In this document: one piece after another, positions 51,383 to 62,570 of the stretch | Layout of the letters: every line of letters begins with the position of its first letter | Numbering within the stretch: the stretch's first letter is position 1 | Assembly (NCBI RefSeq): GCF_016863175.1 | Contig: NZ_BOOJ01000021.1 | Coordinates: forward strand, 17,412 to 81,411 | From: Paraplanobispora siamensis | GTDB taxonomy: Bacteria; Actinomycetota; Actinomycetes; Streptosporangiales; Streptosporangiaceae | DNA: 64,000 nucleotides | Direction of reading: 5' to 3' | Notes under the pieces: generated by a model | Told to the model about the DNA's origin: nothing | What the model saw: the letters and a program-made list of their open reading frames with translations, nothing else | Database searches by the model: none | Translations under genes and position numbers: made by a program

Positions 51383-53788
51383 TCAGGACCGCGGGGAAAC
51401 CGCGGCCGTCCACCGCTCCCGGTGGACGCGCGCCGAGCGGGCGGCCTCGGCCTCGGCCGCCGCGGAGACGGGCTCGTCCAGCCACGCCGCGACCGACCGC
51501 CGCATCTCCGTCACGAACCTGCCGCCCAGCGGGGTCAGGGCGCCTGAGGCGGCGAGCGTCTCGATCGCCTCGGCCGTGTCCCGCCGCCAGCGGGCGAACT
51601 GCGCCTCCGCCCGCCCGGGGTCGGCGTGGCGGCGCACCCTCCAGAAGTCCGTCACCGCGATGTGCGCGTAGGTCCCCTGCAGCAGGCCCTCCAGCGGCCG
51701 GGGGTCGTCGCGCCAGGGCGCGTAGAACCGGCGGGTGTCCCCCTCGTCGTACAGGTCGAGGATGTCCAGCACGGCGCCCAGCTTGACGTGCTGGAACTCG
51801 TGGACGATGAGCAGCGCGAGCGTGGCGGGGCCGTCGGGCAGAGCCGCCGCGACGGCGCCGAAGGCGTGCCTGGCGGTCGAGCTGACCTCCCGGCCCTCGG
51901 GCGCCGGGGCCAGCGGCGTCAGGACGGACAGCCCCACGCGCAGGCCCGGCGCGTAGGCGGGAAGCTCGGACTCGATCAGCGCCCAGGCCTCCGCGAAGGC
52001 CCGTTGCCAGGCCGCCACCCGGTCATCGGTGAGGCGGCCGGCGGCCGGCCACTGGTGGCAGTCCCTGAACGGGTCGGTGTCCTCCAGCCCGACGGAGAAG
52101 CCGCCCGCCGACAGCCGCCTGACCGGGTGCCAGCCCGGCCACTCACCGGGCGCGAGGGGGTCCAGATCCACCCCGCCGTCCAGCGCGATCCTGCCTCCGG
52201 ACACCTCCAGCCGCACCGTACGGCCCGCAGGGTGCGCGGCGGAGTCCGTCTCGGGCCACGCCGTACGGCCCGCGGCGGCGGGATCCACGTCCAAGACGCC
52301 GAGGGAGGGCAAGTGGACCGCGCCGCCGAGCACCCGGACGTCGAGCGCGGCGGTGACGCCCGCCCGGACCGCCGCGGCGACGGCGATGTTGGCCAGATGC
52401 CCCGCGTGTCGGCCATCGCGCAGGCACCCGGCCGCCCAGACCCGTACGTAGGGGTGGGCGAGAACGGCCTCGACCGCGCCGGGATGCGTGCCGTCCAGTC
52501 CGGTGATCAGCTCCCAGGCCCGCTCCTGCACCGCACCACCGGCCGGGCCGGTCGCCGCGTTGACCGCCGCCAGCAGGGCGCGCCGCAGGCTGCGCTGCGA
52601 CTCGGCCAGATGGGTCACCTCGTTCCCTCCGCCGAACCCGGAGGCCAGGGCGTCCAGGGCCGCCGACGGCAGGGTGTGGGTCGGCTCCGACGTCCTGCCG
52701 CGGACATGGGTGATCAGCTTGAGCAGGTCGGCGCAGTACACGCTGGGGTTGGCGAACCCCGAGCCGCTCCGGTAACGGTGCGCGTACAGCCCGCCCCCGC
52801 AGCTGTCGACCACCGGGCAGGCGCGGCACTGCCCGCACAGGCCCGCCAGGCCCCGCTGGCGGGCCAGCACGCCGGTGTGCCTGGCCACCTCGTCCAAGGT
52901 GTCGCGCAGCACGTGCAGGCCGGTGGCCGGCGCCCCGTCGAAAGCCGTCTTGAGCGAGTCGGCCTGCTCGTAGCTCCCGTCGGTCTCGATGACGACCAGA
53001 TCGGAGGGCTGCAGGCCGAGCGACTCGGTGAGACTGGACCCGCCCCGGGCGGTCGAGATGATCGACTCGAACATCCGGACCGGCGGGGCGCCGCCGTCGG
53101 CGGCCCAGAGCTCGAAGATCTCGATCAGCCAGTCGGCGTAGGCGGCCGGCGCCGGACGCGGAGGCGGGACGTCCCAGGTGGCGTGCGGCAGCAGGAAGTC
53201 GATGCGGGGCGGTTCCAGCTCCGCCAGCGCGCGATAGACCGCGACAGGATCGTTGGCCACGTCGACGGTGCACAGCAGCCCGGCGTACAGCTCCGGCCGG
53301 GCGCGCAGCAGCTCGACCGCGCGCAGCGCCTGGGCGTGGCTGCTGCGCCCGTCGGCGAAGCGCCGGTGACGGTCGTTGGCGGCCCGGTCGCCGTCGAGCG
53401 AGACGCCCACCTTGACGCCGCGGGCGGCGAACACCTCGCAGAACCGCTCGTCGAGCAGCACGCCGTTGGTGTGGACGCGCAGGTCGAGCGCGCAGATCCC
53501 GTCCAGGTGGCCGCGCAGCTCGGCGGCGATGCGGTCGAGCCGGTCGGGCCCGGCCAGCAGCGGCTCGCCGCCGTGCATCACGACGTGCACCCGGTTCAGG
53601 GCGTGCGCCTTGACGTGCTCGGCGATGCGCACGGCCGTCCAGGAGACGGTCTCATCCGAGATCACCTTGGGCCGGCCGCGCCAGCTCTGGTCGGCGTGCT
53701 CGTAGACGTAGCAGTGGTCGCACGCCAGGTCGCACCGGCTGTGCACCTTGAGTACGAACTGCCGGAACGGCGTCAAGGGCCTGCTCAC
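51383..53788 (-). CDS. fxsB: Radical SAM/SPASM peptide maturase FxsB with C-terminal HExxH domain
   Basis: An 801-residue maturase. The radical SAM domain (about 1-230) has Cys19, Cys23 and Cys26 in CDLACDHC; the SPASM region (about 300-350; CGQCRACPVVDSC) binds auxiliary clusters. A second half of about 400 residues follows, with VHEFQHVK near residue 655, an HExxH motif seen in FxsB-type fusions. Characterised FxsB enzymes form three-residue cyclophanes by carbon-carbon bond formation (from memory). The substrate is the FNSSI-ending peptide encoded 15 nt upstream. GTG at 53788 follows AGGGGGG. Confidence 0.93.
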   Translation of the reverse strand: MSRPLTPFRQFVLKVHSRCDLACDHCYVYEHADQSWRGRPKVISDETVSWTAVRIAEHVKAHALNRVHVVMHGGEPLLAGPDRLDRIAAELRGHLDGICALDLRVHTNGVLLDERFCEVFAARGVKVGVSLDGDRAANDRHRRFADGRSSHAQALRAVELLRARPELYAGLLCTVDVANDPVAVYRALAELEPPRIDFLLPHATWDVPPPRPAPAAYADWLIEIFELWAADGGAPPVRMFESIISTARGGSSLTESLGLQPSDLVVIETDGSYEQADSLKTAFDGAPATGLHVLRDTLDEVARHTGVLARQRGLAGLCGQCRACPVVDSCGGGLYAHRYRSGSGFANPSVYCADLLKLITHVRGRTSEPTHTLPSAALDALASGFGGGNEVTHLAESQRSLRRALLAAVNAATGPAGGAVQERAWELITGLDGTHPGAVEAVLAHPYVRVWAAGCLRDGRHAGHLANIAVAAAVRAGVTAALDVRVLGGAVHLPSLGVLDVDPAAAGRTAWPETDSAAHPAGRTVRLEVSGGRIALDGGVDLDPLAPGEWPGWHPVRRLSAGGFSVGLEDTDPFRDCHQWPAAGRLTDDRVAAWQRAFAEAWALIESELPAYAPGLRVGLSVLTPLAPAPEGREVSSTARHAFGAVAAALPDGPATLALLIVHEFQHVKLGAVLDILDLYDEGDTRRFYAPWRDDPRPLEGLLQGTYAHIAVTDFWRVRRHADPGRAEAQFARWRRDTAEAIETLAASGALTPLGGRFVTEMRRSVAAWLDEPVSAAAEAEAARSARVHRERWTAAVSPRS

Positions 53789-53803
53789 GGCGGCCCCCCT
53801 GGA

Positions 53804-53977
53804 TCAGATGGAGGAGTTGAACGCGGCCACGGGAACGCGCCGGACCTCCGGCGAGCCGGGGAGGATCCGGCGCACGATGCCGTCGAAATCGGCCCGGCCG
53901 ACGAGTGAGAGCGGGACGTCACGGAGATCTCTGACGTCGGAGGTGACGTCGGTCTGCTTCTCACCCGATGCGTTCAT
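53804..53977 (-). CDS. fxsA: FxSxx-COOH peptide precursor FxsA
   Basis: A 57-residue peptide starting MNASGEKQTDVTS and ending RRVPVAAFNSSI. The last five residues, Phe-Asn-Ser-Ser-Ile, are an exact FxSxx-COOH core. The leader contains DVRDLRDVPLSLVGR, the conserved leader part of FxsA peptides, presumably read by the maturase. It is encoded 15 nt upstream of fxsB on the same strand, with GAGG 2 nt before the ATG at 53977. The Phe-x-Ser triplet is the expected site of a three-residue cyclophane. The final product and its target are unknown. Confidence 0.93.
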   Translation of the reverse strand: MNASGEKQTDVTSDVRDLRDVPLSLVGRADFDGIVRRILPGSPEVRRVPVAAFNSSI

Positions 53978-53984
53978 GGCCTCA

Positions 53985-54054
53985 AACCGCTCTATCCTCG
54001 AACCGCTCTATGCGTTACCGGGACTCGGTGAGGCCCGGCGATTGGATTCCAATC
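53985..54054. promoter_or_regulatory. Direct repeats and palindrome upstream of fxsA
   Basis: AACCGCTCTAT occurs at 53985 and 54001, two copies 16 nt apart, just upstream of the fxsA start. Further on, GATTGGATTCCAATC (54040-54054) is a perfect 7-bp dyad with 1-bp spacer. They are candidate control sites for the fxs operon. The rest of the 424-nt gap to the DUF255 gene holds an AT-rich stretch (54165-54240), probably the promoter of that gene, but no gene. Confidence 0.45.
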
Positions 54055-54401
54055 CCGGAGGGGAGCCGTACCGACCTGAGGTGATTCTAGCCTTCCGCCT
54101 CGGCCGCCGGCGGGCGACCCTGCGGAGGCAGTGAAGTATTGCACAGGCGTTAGATGTCCGTCACCTCGCTAAAAGGTTAAAAACTGCTTTGTCCGCAAAT
54201 AAGCACGTTCAACATCAAATAGCATCCGCGTCCTTTTAATGCCGCGACGACCGCCGGACACCCCGTCCTGTCGCCGCGCCCGGTCCGGGCCTTCCCGGTT
54301 TACTTGGAGCAAGGCCGGGCCGTAGGGGTAGGAGTCCCACGTCCGGCCCCGCCCGGCCCGCACCGCGGGAAGGCACGCACCACGCACCCAGGAGCGCCTC
54401 G

Positions 54402-56390
54402 ATGAACAAGCTGAAGGACGCCACCAGTCCTTACCTGCTGCAGCACGCCGACAACCCGGTCCACTGGTTCGAGTGGGGCCCGGAGGCGTTCGAGGAGGCC
54501 GCGCGGCGGGACGCGCCCCTGCTGATCAGCGTGGGCTACTCGGCGTGCCACTGGTGCCATGTCATGGCGCACGAGTCGTTCGAGGACGAGGCCACCGCCG
54601 CGCTGATGAACGAGCACTTCGTCAACGTGAAGGTGGACCGTGAGGAGCGCCCCGACGTGGACGCCGTCTACATGGCGGCCACCCAGGCGATGACCGGCCA
54701 CGGCGGGTGGCCGATGACGGTCTTCGCCACGCCCGAGGGGCACCCCTTCTACACCGGCACCTACTTCCCCCGCCCGCAGTTCCAGCGCCTGCTGACCGCG
54801 GTGGCCACCACCTGGAAGGAGGACCGGCAGGGCGTCCTGACGCAGAGTTCCAAGATCGTCGAGGCGCTGGGCGAGCAGACGGCCTTCCCGTCGGGGCCGC
54901 TGCCCACGCCGGAGACCCTCACGCGGGCCGTACGGAACCTCGCCTCGTCCTTCGACCCGGTGCACGGCGGGTTCGGCGGGGCGCCCAAGTTCCCGCCGTC
55001 CATGGCGCTGGAGTTCCTGCTGCGGTACGGCGCCGCCGGGGGTCCCGAGGCGGGCAGGGCCGTGTCGATGACAGAGCGCACCCTGGAGGCCATGGCCAGG
55101 GGCGGGATGTACGACCAGCTCGTCGGCGGGTTCGCCCGCTACAGCGTGGACGCCGAGTGGATCGTGCCGCACTTCGAGAAGATGCTCTACGACAACGCCC
55201 TGCTGCTGCGGGTCTACACGCACTGGTGGCGCGCCACGGGCTCGGTCATGGGCAGGCGGGTGGCGCTGGAGACCGCCGACTGGCTGCTGGCCGAGATGAG
55301 CACCTCCGAGGGTGGCTTCGCCTCGGCGCTCGACGCCGACAGCGAGGGGGTCGAGGGCAAGTTCTACGTCTGGACCGTGGACGAGCTGGAGGAGCTCCTC
55401 GGCGAGGAGGACGGCGACTGGGCCGCCGGGGTCTTCGAGGTCACCGGGGCCGGGACGTTCGAGCACGGCACCTCGGTGCTCCAGCTGCTGTCCGATCCCG
55501 ACGACCCCGAGCGGTTCGAGCGGGTGCGCTCGGCCCTGCTGGCCGCCCGGGCCCGCCGGGTGCGGCCGGGCCGGGACGACAAGGTGGTCGCGGCCTGGAA
55601 CGGCCTGGCCGTGGCGGCCCTGGCCGAGGCGGGGGCCCTGTTCGACCGGGCCGACCTGGTCTCGGCCGCGCGGGCGGCGGCCACCCTGCTGGAGGAGGTG
55701 CACATGGACGGCGACCGGCTGCTGCGCACCTCGCGCGACGGCCGGGCGGGAGGCAACGCTGGAGTCCTGGAGGACTACGCCGACGTGGCCGAGGGCCTGC
55801 TCACCCTCTACGGGGTCACCGGGGAGACCCGATGGTTCCACCGGGCCGAGGCGCTGCTGGAGACCGTGCTCACCCGCTTCTCCGACGGGTCCGGCGGGTT
55901 CTTCGACACCGCCGACGACGCCGAGCGCCTCTTCCAGCGCCCGCAGGACCCCACCGACAACGCCACGCCCTCCGGCCAGTTCGCCGCGGCCGGGGCGCTG
56001 CTCACCTACGCCGCCCTGACCGGCTCGGCCCGGCACCGGGAGGCCGCCGAGGCCGCGCTGGGCACGGTGAGCGTGCTGGCCGAACGGCACGCCCGCTTCG
56101 CGGGCTGGGGCCTGGCCGTGGCGCAGGCCGCCGTCTCCGGCCCCGTCGAGGTCGCCGTGGTCGGCGCGCCCGACGACCCGGCGACCGCGGCCCTGCACCG
56201 CGCCGCGCTGACGTCCCCCGCGCCCGGCCTGGTCATCGCCCTCGGCGAGCCCGGTTCCTCCGGCGTCCCCCTCCTGGAGGGCCGCACGCCGGTCGACGGC
56301 TCCCCGGCCGCCTACGTCTGCCGCAACTTCACCTGCAGGATGCCCGTCACCACCCCCGCCGACCTGAAGGCGGAGCTGGCCGGCTCCTGA
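54402..56390 (+). CDS. Thioredoxin-fold DUF255 protein (YyaL/SSP411 family)
   Basis: A 662-residue protein. The N-terminal thioredoxin-like domain (about 1-165) contains the hallmark SACHWCHVMAHESF with Cys49 and Cys52; the rest is an (alpha/alpha)6 barrel of the glucosaminidase/epimerase type (GGFASALDADSEGVEGKFYVWT, DDKVVAAWNGLA). Function of the family is not established; a role in thiol or sugar metabolism has been suggested. The ATG at 54402 follows AGGAG. It corresponds in order to Rv1084, which in M. tuberculosis directly follows the mca/Rv1083 pair. Here the fxs genes stand in between. Confidence 0.88.
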   Translation: MNKLKDATSPYLLQHADNPVHWFEWGPEAFEEAARRDAPLLISVGYSACHWCHVMAHESFEDEATAALMNEHFVNVKVDREERPDVDAVYMAATQAMTGHGGWPMTVFATPEGHPFYTGTYFPRPQFQRLLTAVATTWKEDRQGVLTQSSKIVEALGEQTAFPSGPLPTPETLTRAVRNLASSFDPVHGGFGGAPKFPPSMALEFLLRYGAAGGPEAGRAVSMTERTLEAMARGGMYDQLVGGFARYSVDAEWIVPHFEKMLYDNALLLRVYTHWWRATGSVMGRRVALETADWLLAEMSTSEGGFASALDADSEGVEGKFYVWTVDELEELLGEEDGDWAAGVFEVTGAGTFEHGTSVLQLLSDPDDPERFERVRSALLAARARRVRPGRDDKVVAAWNGLAVAALAEAGALFDRADLVSAARAAATLLEEVHMDGDRLLRTSRDGRAGGNAGVLEDYADVAEGLLTLYGVTGETRWFHRAEALLETVLTRFSDGSGGFFDTADDAERLFQRPQDPTDNATPSGQFAAAGALLTYAALTGSARHREAAEAALGTVSVLAERHARFAGWGLAVAQAAVSGPVEVAVVGAPDDPATAALHRAALTSPAPGLVIALGEPGSSGVPLLEGRTPVDGSPAAYVCRNFTCRMPVTTPADLKAELAGS

Positions 56391-56418
56391 GGCTGATTCC
56401 CGGGGCCGGTTCGCGGGA

Positions 56419-56453
56419 CCGGCTCCCGGGATCGGCTCCCGGGGTCGGCTCCT
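56419..56453. repeat. Imperfect 13-bp tandem repeats between DUF255 and PBP genes
   Basis: GGCTCCCGGGATC, GGCTCCCGGGGTC and a shortened third copy lie in the 128-nt convergent gap. They are GC-rich and self-complementary, so may act as terminator. Confidence 0.5.
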
Positions 56454-56518
56454 GGTACGGCGGGCGGGTGCGATCCCGGCGCCGTACCGGGGGTGCGGCC
56501 TCGGCCGTTTCAGCCGTT

Positions 56519-58747
56519 TCAGCCGTTGGTGTTGACGTTCCCACCGTCGCCGGTGCCGTCGTTCCCGGACCCGCCGCCGTTCCCGTCTCCGCCGGTGCCG
56601 TCGTTCCCGGTCCCGCCGTTTCCGTCCCCGCCGGTCCCGCCGCCACCGGTGCCGTCGTCGTTGCCGGTGCCGTCGTTCCCGTCGCCGCCGGTGCCGTCGT
56701 CGTTGCCGGTTCCGTCACCGCCGTTCCCGTTCCCGTCCGGGTCGGGGGCCGTCGTCGGGCCGGGGTCGGGGGCGGCCGTCTGCTCGGGGGTCGCGGGAGG
56801 AGCGGTGTCGCCCTGGTCGCCGTAGTCGCCGTAGTTCCCGTAGCCGCCGTCGTTGTACGGACGGTCGCCGGTGGAGGGCGCGTAGCCGTAGTCGGAGGGC
56901 TTGGGGAACTGCTTGACGGGCTTGCCCTCCATCGCCTCGGTCATGAACGCGCGCCAGATCTGGGCGGGGTACTGCCCGCCGTACTGGACGCTCCCGCCCA
57001 CCACCACCGGCTTGTTGTCGTCGCGGAACATGTTCACGGCGACGGAGAGCTGCGGGGTGTACCCGGTGAACCAGGCGGACGCCGACTTGTCGGTGGTGCC
57101 GGTCTTGCCGGCCACCGGGCGGTCGTAGAGACGGGCGGCGGTGCCGGTGCCGCCCGTGACGACCTGGGTCAGCGTGTAGGTGACGTCGGCCGCGGTCGTC
57201 TCGGAGAAGACCTGCTGACCCTTGTCCGTGATCCTGATCCGCTCGTCGCCGTCGATGATCGAGCGGATCACGTGGGGCGAGCGGTGCACGCCGTTCGCGG
57301 CGAAGGTGGCGAAGCCGGCGGCGTTCTGCACGGCGCTCACCGAGCTCACGCCCAGCGGCAGCGTCGCGGCGTCCTCGTGCGGGGTGATCTGGTCGACGGG
57401 GATGCCCGCGTCCTCGGCGGCCTCGGCGACCTTCTCCAGGCCGACCCGCTGGCCGATGTCGACGAACGCGGTGTTCACCGAGTGGCGCATGGCGGTGATC
57501 AGGTTGACCTGGCCGTAGGAGGCGCCGCCCGAGTTGGGGATCGGGTGGCCGGGGTCGGAGGCGACCCGCATGGGCGAGTTGCCGTAGACCCGGGTGCCCA
57601 GCTTGAGGCCGTTCTCCAGACCCGCGGCCAGCGCGTACGCCTTGAACGTGGACCCGGCCTGCACCTCGGCGGAGAAGGAGTTGTCGAACTTGTTGGCCTT
57701 GTAGCTGCGCCCGCCGTAGAAGGCGAGGACCTCGCCGGTGGCGGGGTCGACGGCGGCCAGGCCGGTGCGCACCTTCGGCGAGGTGCCCTCGGGCAGGACC
57801 GAGGTGACGGCCTGCTCCGCGGTCTCCATCAGCTTCTTGTCGAAGGTCGAGATGATCTTCAGGCCGCCCTGGTTGACCATCTCGTCGGTGTATCCGCGCT
57901 TCCTGAGCTCGGCCATGATCTGGTCGAGCATGTAGCCCTCCTGGCCCTCGGGCGTGAAGACCGCCTTCGGCTCCTTCAGGACGGGGAACTTGACCTTGGC
58001 GGCCTCGGCCGGGGTGAGCGCGCCGGTCTGCACCATGCCGTCGATCACCCACTGCCAGCGCTGCTTTGCCGCGGTCAGGTCGGCGCCCTTGGGGTCGGCG
58101 AAGCGCGACGGCTGCTGGATCACCGCGGCGAGGTAGGCGCCCTCGGCCACGGTCAGCTTGCCGACGTCCTTGCGGAAGTAGGCGTCGGCGGCGGCCTGGA
58201 CGCCGTTGGCGCCCCGGCCGAAGTAGATCGTGTTGAGGTACTGCTCCAGGACCCAGTCCTTGCTCTCGGACCTGTCCACCTTCAGGGAGATCATGATCTC
58301 TTTGAGCTTGCGGACCGCGGACCGCTCCTGGCTGAGGCCGCTGTAGTAGTTGCGGACCATCTGCTGGGTGATCGTCGAACCGCCCTGCAGCTGCTTGCCG
58401 GTGACGGTGGACCACATCGCGCGGGCGGTCCCCTTCAGGGACACGCCGCTGTCCTCGTAGAACGAGCGGTTCTCGGCCGCGATGACCGCGTCCCTGAGGC
58501 CCTTGGGAACGTCCTTCAGCTGCACGTTCCTGCGGTTGACGCCCTGCTTGGCCAGGACGGTCTTGCCGTCGCGGTAGTAGATCACCGATCCCTGCGCGGT
58601 CGCGGCGGACTGTGTGCTGTCCGGGATGGGGGTCATCGCCCACGCGACGGCGAACAAGCCGATCATCGCGACGAAGCCGACCCCGAAGGTGATGATCGCG
58701 GCCCGCAGGACCCTTCTCCCGCGACTGCCCTTCCCCACCTGTGACAC
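56519..58747 (-). CDS. Class A penicillin-binding protein with Gly/Asn/Asp-rich tail
   Basis: A bifunctional 742-residue peptidoglycan synthase. A membrane helix (about 17-38) is followed by the GT51 glycosyltransferase (about 60-235; AAENRSFYEDSGVS with catalytic Glu, GGSTITQQMVRN) and the transpeptidase (about 315-595) with Ser in AGSTFKAY, SVN and KTGTT. The last about 105 residues are Pro-rich then Gly/Asn/Asp/Thr repeats (TGNDDGTGGDGND type), probably extended outside the membrane. The GTG at 58747 has AGGGGG upstream; GTG 58738 is an alternative. It is convergent with the DUF255 gene. Confidence 0.93.
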   Translation of the reverse strand: MSQVGKGSRGRRVLRAAIITFGVGFVAMIGLFAVAWAMTPIPDSTQSAATAQGSVIYYRDGKTVLAKQGVNRRNVQLKDVPKGLRDAVIAAENRSFYEDSGVSLKGTARAMWSTVTGKQLQGGSTITQQMVRNYYSGLSQERSAVRKLKEIMISLKVDRSESKDWVLEQYLNTIYFGRGANGVQAAADAYFRKDVGKLTVAEGAYLAAVIQQPSRFADPKGADLTAAKQRWQWVIDGMVQTGALTPAEAAKVKFPVLKEPKAVFTPEGQEGYMLDQIMAELRKRGYTDEMVNQGGLKIISTFDKKLMETAEQAVTSVLPEGTSPKVRTGLAAVDPATGEVLAFYGGRSYKANKFDNSFSAEVQAGSTFKAYALAAGLENGLKLGTRVYGNSPMRVASDPGHPIPNSGGASYGQVNLITAMRHSVNTAFVDIGQRVGLEKVAEAAEDAGIPVDQITPHEDAATLPLGVSSVSAVQNAAGFATFAANGVHRSPHVIRSIIDGDERIRITDKGQQVFSETTAADVTYTLTQVVTGGTGTAARLYDRPVAGKTGTTDKSASAWFTGYTPQLSVAVNMFRDDNKPVVVGGSVQYGGQYPAQIWRAFMTEAMEGKPVKQFPKPSDYGYAPSTGDRPYNDGGYGNYGDYGDQGDTAPPATPEQTAAPDPGPTTAPDPDGNGNGGDGTGNDDGTGGDGNDGTGNDDGTGGGGTGGDGNGGTGNDGTGGDGNGGGSGNDGTGDGGNVNTNG

Positions 58748-58844
58748 ACCCCCTGATCCAGGCCGCGCGACCCCCGTCAGCCCTGCGAACCGTTATTGCT
58801 AAACGACGGACGGCGACGGGGGATTCCCACCTCAGAACCTACGG

Positions 58845-59324
58845 TCAGCTTCGTTCCCTGCGCGGGACATCTCTCACCAACGGCAGGATCCGGTATGGCA
58901 CGGGGGTGTCCAGGGCGATCACCGAGGAGGTCCTGACCACTCCCTGCACCTCGACGATCCGGTCGATGACCTGCTGAAGGTCGGCGTTGCTGCGCGCCAC
59001 CACCCGGCAGTGCATGTCGTCTCCGCCGGTGATGGTGTGCACCTCCAGCACCTGCGGGATCTTCGCGAGCTGGTCGGCGACCGGGTCGTGCCCGCTGATC
59101 TGACGGATCTGAAGAGTGACGAACGCCATGACGTCGTAGCCGAGCGCCGCGGGGGCGACGTCGGGCCCGAACCCGGTGATCACCCCCCGGGCGGTCAGCC
59201 GGTCGAGCCTGGCCTGGACCGTGCCCCGGGCCACGCCGAGCCGCCGCGAGCACTCCAGCACGCCCAGCCGGGGCTCCTCCGCCAGCAGGGCGATGAGCCG
59301 GGCGTCCAGCTGATCAATCGTCAT
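58845..59324 (-). CDS. Lrp/AsnC-family transcriptional regulator
   Basis: A 159-residue regulator with an N-terminal helix-turn-helix (LGVLECSRRLGVARGTVQARLDRLTARGVI, about 20-50) and a RAM ligand-binding domain (about 65-140; FVTLQI, VLEVHTITGGDDMHCRVVA). It is divergent from hpd with a 102-nt gap and probably controls it, sensing an aromatic amino acid; this is a common pairing in actinomycetes (inference). The ATG at 59324 has GGAGG at 11 nt, somewhat far. Confidence 0.88.
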   Translation of the reverse strand: MTIDQLDARLIALLAEEPRLGVLECSRRLGVARGTVQARLDRLTARGVITGFGPDVAPAALGYDVMAFVTLQIRQISGHDPVADQLAKIPQVLEVHTITGGDDMHCRVVARSNADLQQVIDRIVEVQGVVRTSSVIALDTPVPYRILPLVRDVPRRERS

Positions 59325-59343
59325 GATGTACAGATCCTCCGCG

Positions 59344-59355
59344 CTGACCGGTCAG
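59344..59355. promoter_or_regulatory. Palindrome in the lrp-hpd divergent region
   Basis: CTGACCGGTCAG is a perfect 12-bp dyad. TACAGAT occurs on both sides of it (59332 and 59361). It is a candidate Lrp-type operator for the divergent pair. Confidence 0.4.
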
Positions 59356-59387
59356 TAGCTATACAGATTGTCCACCGAAATAAGTAA

Positions 59388-60536
<1,149 letters not shown>

Positions 60537-60582
60537 CGCGGACACAGACGTCCCCGACTTGCTCCCGGCTCCTTTTTCCCGG

Positions 60583-60613
60583 CTCACCGTGACGGTGTCC
60601 CCGTCACGGTGAG
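60583..60613 (+). terminator. Hairpin terminator after hpd
   Basis: CTCACCGTGACGG and CCGTCACGGTGAG form a perfect 13-bp stem with a 5-nt loop, 47 nt after the hpd stop. Confidence 0.8.
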
Positions 60614-60692
60614 TACCGGACCGGGCGTGCTGGCGTAGGCTGGTCAGCCTGTGTCCCGGCACGGCCCGGGCCGGGAAGGGGACCTCTCAACC

Positions 60693-62159
<1,467 letters not shown>

Positions 62160-62176
62160 CCCCCGGAGGCGTGTAG

Positions 62177-62240
62177 GCCCACCCGTGGGGCGCGTCCGCG
62201 GCCGGTCGGGTGTCGCCCACTCCAGCTGCGCCGCACGACA
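62177..62240. repeat. Dispersed intergenic repeat, copy 1
   Basis: A 64-nt sequence starting GCCCACCCGTGGGGCGCGTC and ending GCACGACA. It is about 80% identical, in the same orientation, to 63896-63958 on the other side of the threonine dehydratase gene. Confidence 0.75.
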
Positions 62241-62345
62241 ACCGAGCCTGCTCGCGATGTCGAGACGCCCACGACGAAAGGGTGATGAGGATCTCTGCAC
62301 GACCACCGGCCTCACCACCCCGACCGGCCCTTCCCTGAGCACGAG

Positions 62346-62429
62346 CCACCACCGGCCCTCCCCGGACACGGACCCACCACCGGCCCTCCCCGGACACGGA
62401 CCCACCACCGGCCCTCCCCGGACACGGAC
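62346..62429. repeat. 28-bp tandem repeat, three perfect copies
   Basis: Copies start at 62346, 62374 and 62402 with a 28-bp period (unit begins CCACCACCGGCCCTCC and ends GGACACGGAC), plus partial flanking copies. It lies in the 411-nt convergent gap between the M1 peptidase and threonine dehydratase genes, which otherwise holds only the dispersed repeat. No gene is supported there. Confidence 0.9.
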
Positions 62430-62570
62430 CCACCACCCCGTGGTTCCGTACCGTCCGCATCCAGCCCGGCCCGGCCCACCGTCCCCCGGCGCCGGTACGG
62501 CGAGGCGTGAACGCGGGCGTTCCCGGCGGCGCCGTACGGCGGGCGACCCACCGAGCGGCGACGCGGGGGA

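Noticed and set aside
54169..54387. Short minus-strand frame upstream of the DUF255 gene
   Set aside because: No SD, no hydrophobic or family pattern, and it covers the AT-rich promoter region.
62346..62429. Possible short CRISPR array (28-bp repeats)
   Set aside because: The copies are directly adjacent with no spacers and no cas genes are near; it is a plain tandem repeat.
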